NCBI RefSeq assembly: GCF_041146795.1
Contig: NC_135188.1
Coordinates: forward strand, 2,758,419-2,822,418
DNA from: Maylandia zebra
Taxonomy: Eukaryota > Chordata > Actinopteri > Cichliformes > Cichlidae
DNA: 64,000 bases
Direction of reading: 5' to 3'
A program made the position numbers and the translations under genes. Below are positions 58,255 through 64,000 of this stretch, one piece after another. Positions within the stretch are counted from its first letter, which is position 1, and every line of letters begins with the position of its first letter. Under the pieces are notes generated by a model. The model did not search any database, was not told the DNA's origin, and saw nothing but the letters and a program-made list of their open reading frames with translations.

Positions 58255-59221
58255 TAGGGCTGCCACGATTAGGCGACTAGTCACGATTACGTTGACGATT
58301 TTGATAGTCGACTAATAGTCGACGCGTCGTTTGAAGCTTTGTAAGATCCCAAAAGACGCAGGAATAAGTAGCAGGATTTAAGAGTGTAATAACGGACTGA
58401 AACAGAAGATGGCAGCACTACATGTACAAGGATGCCAGCTGCCGTTAAACCCCGAAGAAGAAGCTGTGTCCCAGAATTCATAGCGCAGCCCAGCTCAGTT
58501 TCCAACAATGGCGGCAGCTAGTTAGTTTTAACTTTACTCTTATTATTCTTTCTGGGTCACAAAATAAACATTTAACATATTTTCAGGCGAGAATGTAGCT
58601 GTGTAAACCTCAAATATCTGCTCAGTTTATCAGGACACCACATATTTTCAAAAGCGCTCCGACGTTTTCGGAGATGTCTGTTACCCACTAGCTCGATAGC
58701 TAGCCGGGGGCTAGGCTAACTAGAGCCGTGAGAACACCGGACTCCCGGCAAATCGTTTTCAAACCCACCGCCGTCTTTCGCTACTCAGGTTAAACATGAT
58801 ATATGAGTCACTTAGATAACTTAACAATGTTATTGTTTGGCTTTTTTTTAGTATTTTATTTGTTCCTGAGTAAATCGGTTTGGATGAGATTAAAGTTATA
58901 GTTTTTACACAGCTGAATAAACAGACAGCTGATTATCAGAAGTGTGAGATGCTCCAGAATTTACTCCGGTGTCCTGTTATATTTTAGATAGCAAGGAGTT
59001 TATTAAACTTCACCGAAACAATCTGCAAATTTCATTACAATTTAATAAACTATCATCTTGTCTTTATTTTTAGTTAGCACAGACCTTAAACACTTAAAGC
59101 TGTAAGCTAATGATAGTTATATAAGACCAGATGCTGCTGGTGCAATAAGCTGTACGTTTTACGTTCAATGGATGATGATCTGAGTAGTCGACTATCAAAA
59201 TAATCGTTTGTGGCAGCCCTA
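58255..59221. mobile_element. hAT-type element in glis1 intron
   Basis: The 967-bp element begins tagggctgccacgatta and ends …gtggcagcccta, with a perfect 8-bp target duplication taaaacac (58247-58254 and 59222-59229). Subterminal tagtcgac motifs occur at both ends. There is no transposase frame; a CpG-rich internal stretch (58640-58790) suggests it was derived from a larger autonomous element. Confidence 0.95.
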
Positions 59222-59229
59222 TAAAACAC

Positions 59230-62200
59230 ACAACCAACAGTGTGCTGAGGCTACCGGACTGACCTTTATTCCACTAAAGTTAGGTTTGGTTGTTTATTGT
59301 TAAGGACAAACTGAGGAGCGAGAGCAGACAGAAAAACATGCTTATTCGTTCTTTCGTTGACTCGAAATGGAAAACACATCGACCACCATCCCAAAATTTA
59401 AATGGCTGCAACACTTTTTTAATCAATAAAACCGACCAAAATATAAAACAAATGAAAGAAGCCAAGGGTGAAACAAACGATACGTGACTTGTTCATTATT
59501 GATGTTTGGAGGTGCTGGAAGGCAGACTCCACCTCCAGACTAATGGTTTCCCCGTTTTCAGACAGCTTTAGTTTTATATTCAAAGTAACGCTGGCAAAAA
59601 AGTGAATGATTATTCCTTTACTGTAAAGGCCACATCAGGCCAAGCTTAAACAAACAGGAGGAAAAAAGTGGATTTAATGTATGCCTTCATCACATCATGG
59701 TAATAAATGCATCCAGAAGCAGTAAGAACCAGGTCTGGTATTTATTCAGACACTTGCCTGGATGTTAAAGTTTACACAAAACTCAAAATGAGCGATTTAA
59801 CGACTTAATGTTGTACACTTGACATTAACTTAATGAAACAGAAAGCTGGTCCAAATCCAGACTGATGGACAACAGACCTGCTTTTAAAAAATGGAGCTGC
59901 CCAGTCGCCTCCCCAAATATTCAGCAGCTACTTATTACTGCATATCAGGAATGCCAACACAAACTGCTGCTGTGTTACTATGTGCGCTGTGCTGCAGGGG
60001 CATATGGTTTGTGCTAAGCGCTATATGACTGTGATGACAGAGAGCTGCTGGAGGCAGCTGAGCCCAGAGATGACTGCTCATTGCTGGCCTGGCTGGAGCC
60101 TGCTATATGACCTACTGCTCCATGCACGAGGGGCGTCCCACCCAGCACTCAGTAGCTGGCAGAGGCTTCGTGCGGGGCATTTGGCAGAGAGCACCGATCA
60201 AGAGGAGACGGTAAACGATGTCAAGCGAAAGTGCAAAAACTTGGAAGGCTTTCTTGCTGAATTATTTAACATTTTATTTAGCCGTACATCGCTTCAGGCT
60301 CCGCTGCTTCTACATTTATCACGGTGCTCATCATAAAACTGGATCCAGAAAATACAGTTTGGCTTCGGTTCTGTAAGAAAGGTCGTGTTGTTGCTCCTGT
60401 CTGTTCACCTGTGTCATAAATGTAAAAACAGTTCCCACGAATTCTGGTTGAAAAACAGACCCTGAAGCGAGTGAACATGAAAGGAACCATGCTTACTTTT
60501 ACTTACCTTGATTCCTCTTTATTTTACGAGGAGAATAAAGCACGTTTGTTTTATTTGTCAGAAAATGGCAATGCAGATATAGGTTTTATACAGAAAGAAT
60601 ACTGAGCTTATGAAAGTGATTCTTTTTACATCTTAGCTCACTAATTAAACTCTAATAACACAACAACTGAACTGCTTTTATATCCTTTGATGCGTCACTC
60701 AGGTAGATGTTTGTAATGTAAAGGACTACATACTATATAGCCACTTTTAGTATTGTAAAAACTTTCTCAAAAACTCACCTTGAAACCTTGAAATACAAGT
60801 TCAAATCGAGGTGGCAGGATTGCTGATTATTACTGTTTAAGGCTTTAAGGTGCCTTCTCCTTGCTGCCCTTGCCTTTGGAGCCCATCAGCACAAACCTGA
60901 CGGTGCTTGTGTGACACCTTGTGTGACTCCAGCCCTGGAGAAGCTAGCGCTGCGAGCCTGGCTAATCCATGTGCTGGCACGGCGCCGCTGCGTGGCCATG
61001 TGTTCCTGCAGAGAGCACCATTCCCCCAGGAGCTGCTGTCAGCACAAACTCAGGAAACAGTTATACTGTTCATATTTTTACAAGCTGCCTCTATGTGTAG
61101 CTAAAGTGAATCATAAGCTAATCACTGCCAGCTGCCTCAGGCATTGCTCTAGCTTGCTAGCCACTCAAGCTCAAGGTATGAGGGGAATCTTTCATATGCC
61201 ACATTAATCTCTCCCTGAAATTCACCTTCACTGACCATCCTGCACTCCTCTGCTTTTCCCGGTCACCCCACCTCTGTCCTAATGTAAGGACAGAGGGATT
61301 TGACCCCTGACCTTATTATTTCTGAAGCTAGAATAGGAGGGGATAGTAAGCTGAGGCTTTGATATTTCTTTTACAAAGAAGGAATTTGAAGATTTCAAAA
61401 ATGCTCACATACTGATGAATAACGTAAACTTTGACCTGTGCTGGAAAAAGTTTACTTATAGAGATGGGAAATCGTTGCTCATTTCAGATCAGAGGCTTTT
61501 TTAACTTGACTGGATGGTTTGTGATTCAGAGGAATGAGGTAGGTGACTAAACTCTGCCGTTTGAAATGCTACCAGGAGATCAGAGGGACATTCAAACCTG
61601 GGCTGTTTGAAGCCGCCCTGAAGTCATAAAATTGCTTGTACTCAGGTATGCGGGCATGGACGTCATCTCCGCTAGCCTGCAGCTATTGTCCAGAAACATT
61701 ACAGCTCATCTTAATAAAGATAAGCTACCCGTGAAGTCTTGGCTCCCTGCATGGAGGCATGATGGGATGGAAAGTAACATGAAGATTCATGAACAGTGCT
61801 GATCTGCTCCTCGTTCATCTTCCTTCACCTGCAGCTAACTGTCCCACTAGGGAGCGGGAATAAGACCCTGTTCTCCACAGGCCCTGCAAACTCCCCAAAA
61901 CACCCTTCGCCTCCCCTCTCGTCTCCCCCCACTTTTTTGCAGCCGACCATTAAGCCCCTCTGATGGATGACAGGGGCTTCTTTGGCACAGATCGGTGGGA
62001 ACGCTTCTGTTTCTGGTTAGCAAACTAAAACAGTGTTTGAGAGACAGACAACAGCATCCTGGTTAAAGCTAAGCTAAAGCTAAGCCAGCCCCGAAGGCCC
62101 CAGCCTCCGTTAGTCCCAGAAAGATATCTGCCCCAAACTGAGCAGATCCACCTTTAATCACTATAGTCTCCTACTCTGAGGAATTCTTACTGTAAATCAT

Positions 62201-64000
62201 CTGAATCTTTTCTCCCAGTTAACTGTTTGTGTAGTCGGGTTAATTGAAGGCAACACATTATTAACTGAGGCCCGCAAAATGAGTGACTGACCACATACTG
62301 CCATGAGCGACTACCTCAAAAATGCTTTTGTTTGGGTTTTGAGACTGACACTCATTTTCTGGCTGGTTGGAGAACGATAATGGCTGGAAGAAAGACAGTG
62401 TAGAGTTACAAGCCGTGAACGTGCCCCTTCCAGAGCGGGAACTCTTAATGTAGCTCTGTGCCGACTGTGCTGCCACTCTAATCCAATTAGCCTGCGTCAA
62501 TCACTGCCGAGGTATCAAACCGCCTCAGACTAATATTTGCAGAGGGGCTCTAATATCAATACGCAGGTAAAGGCTGCAGCTCCCCACCCCCTCTGCAATT
62601 ATATAACCACACTCGGGTGAAGCAGTGAATGACAACATTTACCACCCGTCTCTCTGTGCTCGGAGGCCGCCGTGGTCGAACAACCGTTTCTGTGAGAGGG
62701 GCCCTGCGCGCACACTTGTGCCGCAGTGATTGCTAGGTGTATTTTAACTGGCATATCTTAGTATTAGCTTCAGAAAAATGACACTGGTATTTACAAAGTA
62801 AAAGGAGTCTAAATGGCCCATTTGAGCCAGGGTAAACACATTTAGCCGTGAGGTCAGAGGCTGCCACACCGGAGGAAGGTTAGTTTGATAATTTTGTCAA
62901 AATGTTTAATGTCCTGCTAAACCGTTTGGGGAAAAACAAATGCAGTGCTGATATTGACTTTGGCAACAGCCTGTATACTTAAGGCTTTAAACATGTAAAT
63001 CAAACGCTCCATCTTCAGGCAAATGCAAGCAGACATTGCTGCAGGTCTGACGCCTCGCCCCCGCCCTCCGTCTATACCGTGTGATCAACAGATAGAGCTC
63101 TACAGCATGTGCCTTCGTGAAAGCTCTTTTAGGTCATCTCGAGCTGCTGAAATGTGCAAATTTGGGAATTGCTGTCGTTTTAATGCAATGCTGTCATCAC
63201 GTTACTCGAGTTAAGTTGGGGACGCAAAGATGTGCATGAAAAGGGAGCTACGTCATTGGACCACATGGGGCACTATCACCAAGCTGCACCGGCATGTTCC
63301 TCATCAAGTACGGACAGGAGCAGACGCAGTCCGACTCTCACTTCCAATATGTCGCCCTGCCTGTGCAGCCGAGTATCCCCTCACAAAGTCCTTTTCACTT
63401 TCCATGCCTGTGCTCGCACTGCTAATTGTGCGTGCTGCTGAGAAAAGAGCCACAGGAACCGCGAGGTAATTTTGACAGGCTTCTCCTTCTGCTTTCAAGG
63501 CTTGAAACAACACACCAGCTTCCAGATGCTTCCCGGCCATCCCGACGTCTCTTGAGCGCCGCTCGGACGTTTACATCCAGGCGGTTTCACCGCTCTGCTC
63601 GGCTGCTCTGTTTGTGCTGGATGGCGAGCGGTCTGCTGTACCTCACACCCCAATCATAACCAATCACGTGTATTTCCTGGATATGTAAACTCGCCCCCAC
63701 ACACGGAGACACACACACACACATAAGTACAAATGTATGTGCAGCTCTTTAAAGTAAGGAAGCCATCAAAGATCATTCTGTAATATGCGGGTGTTGTATA
63801 TACACCCAAAGAGGGGAGCACGGAGTTAAAAGAAAGCATGTTTATGTAACACAATCACTTTTGTAACACAGTTTATGATGCTTGATTCCATCCACTCTTT
63901 CTCAATGTTATTAAACTGTACAGGACTGTTTTCCTTCCCTACCTCCCTGGTTTTTAGACACATTGCTTTAGCACAGCACACACTGTGCCTCCTGACGACA
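59230..64000. other. glis1 intron, few repeats
   Basis: I found no exon or transposon with recognisable ends over 4.8 kb, only a short CA run at 63712-63721. This contrasts with the repeat-packed left two thirds of the window. Scattered homeodomain-type (taat) and HNF6-like (atcaat) sites occur at 62450-62640 in a stretch that does not look like a repeat. Open frames at 59980-60336 and 60911-61207 (both +) show no known domain. Confidence 0.5.

Noticed and set aside
59980-60336. 118-codon + strand frame in the glis1 intron
   Set aside because: No domain, no splice signals and unremarkable composition; probably chance in GC-rich sequence.
60841-60910. Minus-strand stretch VRFVLMGSKGKGSKEKAP as a possible exon
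   Set aside because: It is short, has no matching splice context or family, and does not fit the GLIS zinc-finger or tail sequence.

Overview
The window is vertebrate nuclear DNA from a ray-finned fish, most likely a percomorph and possibly a cichlid. Supporting signs are short spliced exons with GT-AG introns, CpG-rich promoters, very dense hAT, Tc1 and L2-type transposable elements of teleost type, and a fish-type ELOVL8-like elongase. All calls come from reading the sequence; no database search was run.

Layout. 1-3000: the upstream half of a duplicated cdkn2c locus (copy A; its coding part would lie left of base 1), then one isolated exon of faf1 on the + strand. 3000-15500: repeats only, including an almost intact 746-codon LINE reverse transcriptase (minus strand, 6763-9003), a MITE with 40-bp perfect inverted ends and a 17-bp minisatellite. 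15608-18506: a complete three-exon cdkn2c (p18-INK4c type CDK4/6 inhibitor, minus strand). 18538-21209: copy B of the cdkn2c upstream block, carrying an internal inversion, a perfect hairpin and a hAT insertion. 21200-38900: a transposon graveyard with three L2-type LINEs, one nested in a hAT element, a TG...CA bounded solo-LTR-like element and Tc1 relics. 39143-45289: mutyh (adenine DNA glycosylase, + strand, 15 exons). 46167-53880: an ELOVL8-like fatty-acid elongase (+ strand, 7 exons). 55413-56758: the last three coding exons of glis1 (minus strand), tail to tail with the elongase. 56759-64000: glis1 upstream intron, with one hAT insertion and otherwise few repeats.

The genes do not form a pathway. 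cdkn2c restrains G1 progression, mutyh removes A opposite 8-oxoguanine, the elongase extends fatty acids in the ER, and glis1 is a zinc-finger regulator. What links them is conserved synteny: human CDKN2C, FAF1, GLIS1 and MUTYH all lie on 1p32-p34, with CDKN2C and FAF1 head to head.

Most notable observations: (1) a tandem duplication of the cdkn2c/faf1 bidirectional promoter with a roughly 200-bp internal inversion and an orphan faf1 exon; (2) a perfect PCNA-binding box at the mutyh C-terminus that lies one base out of frame with the upstream exons; (3) five hAT-type insertions with readable 8-bp target duplications, two of them in nested configurations. I found no convincing new multi-gene system.
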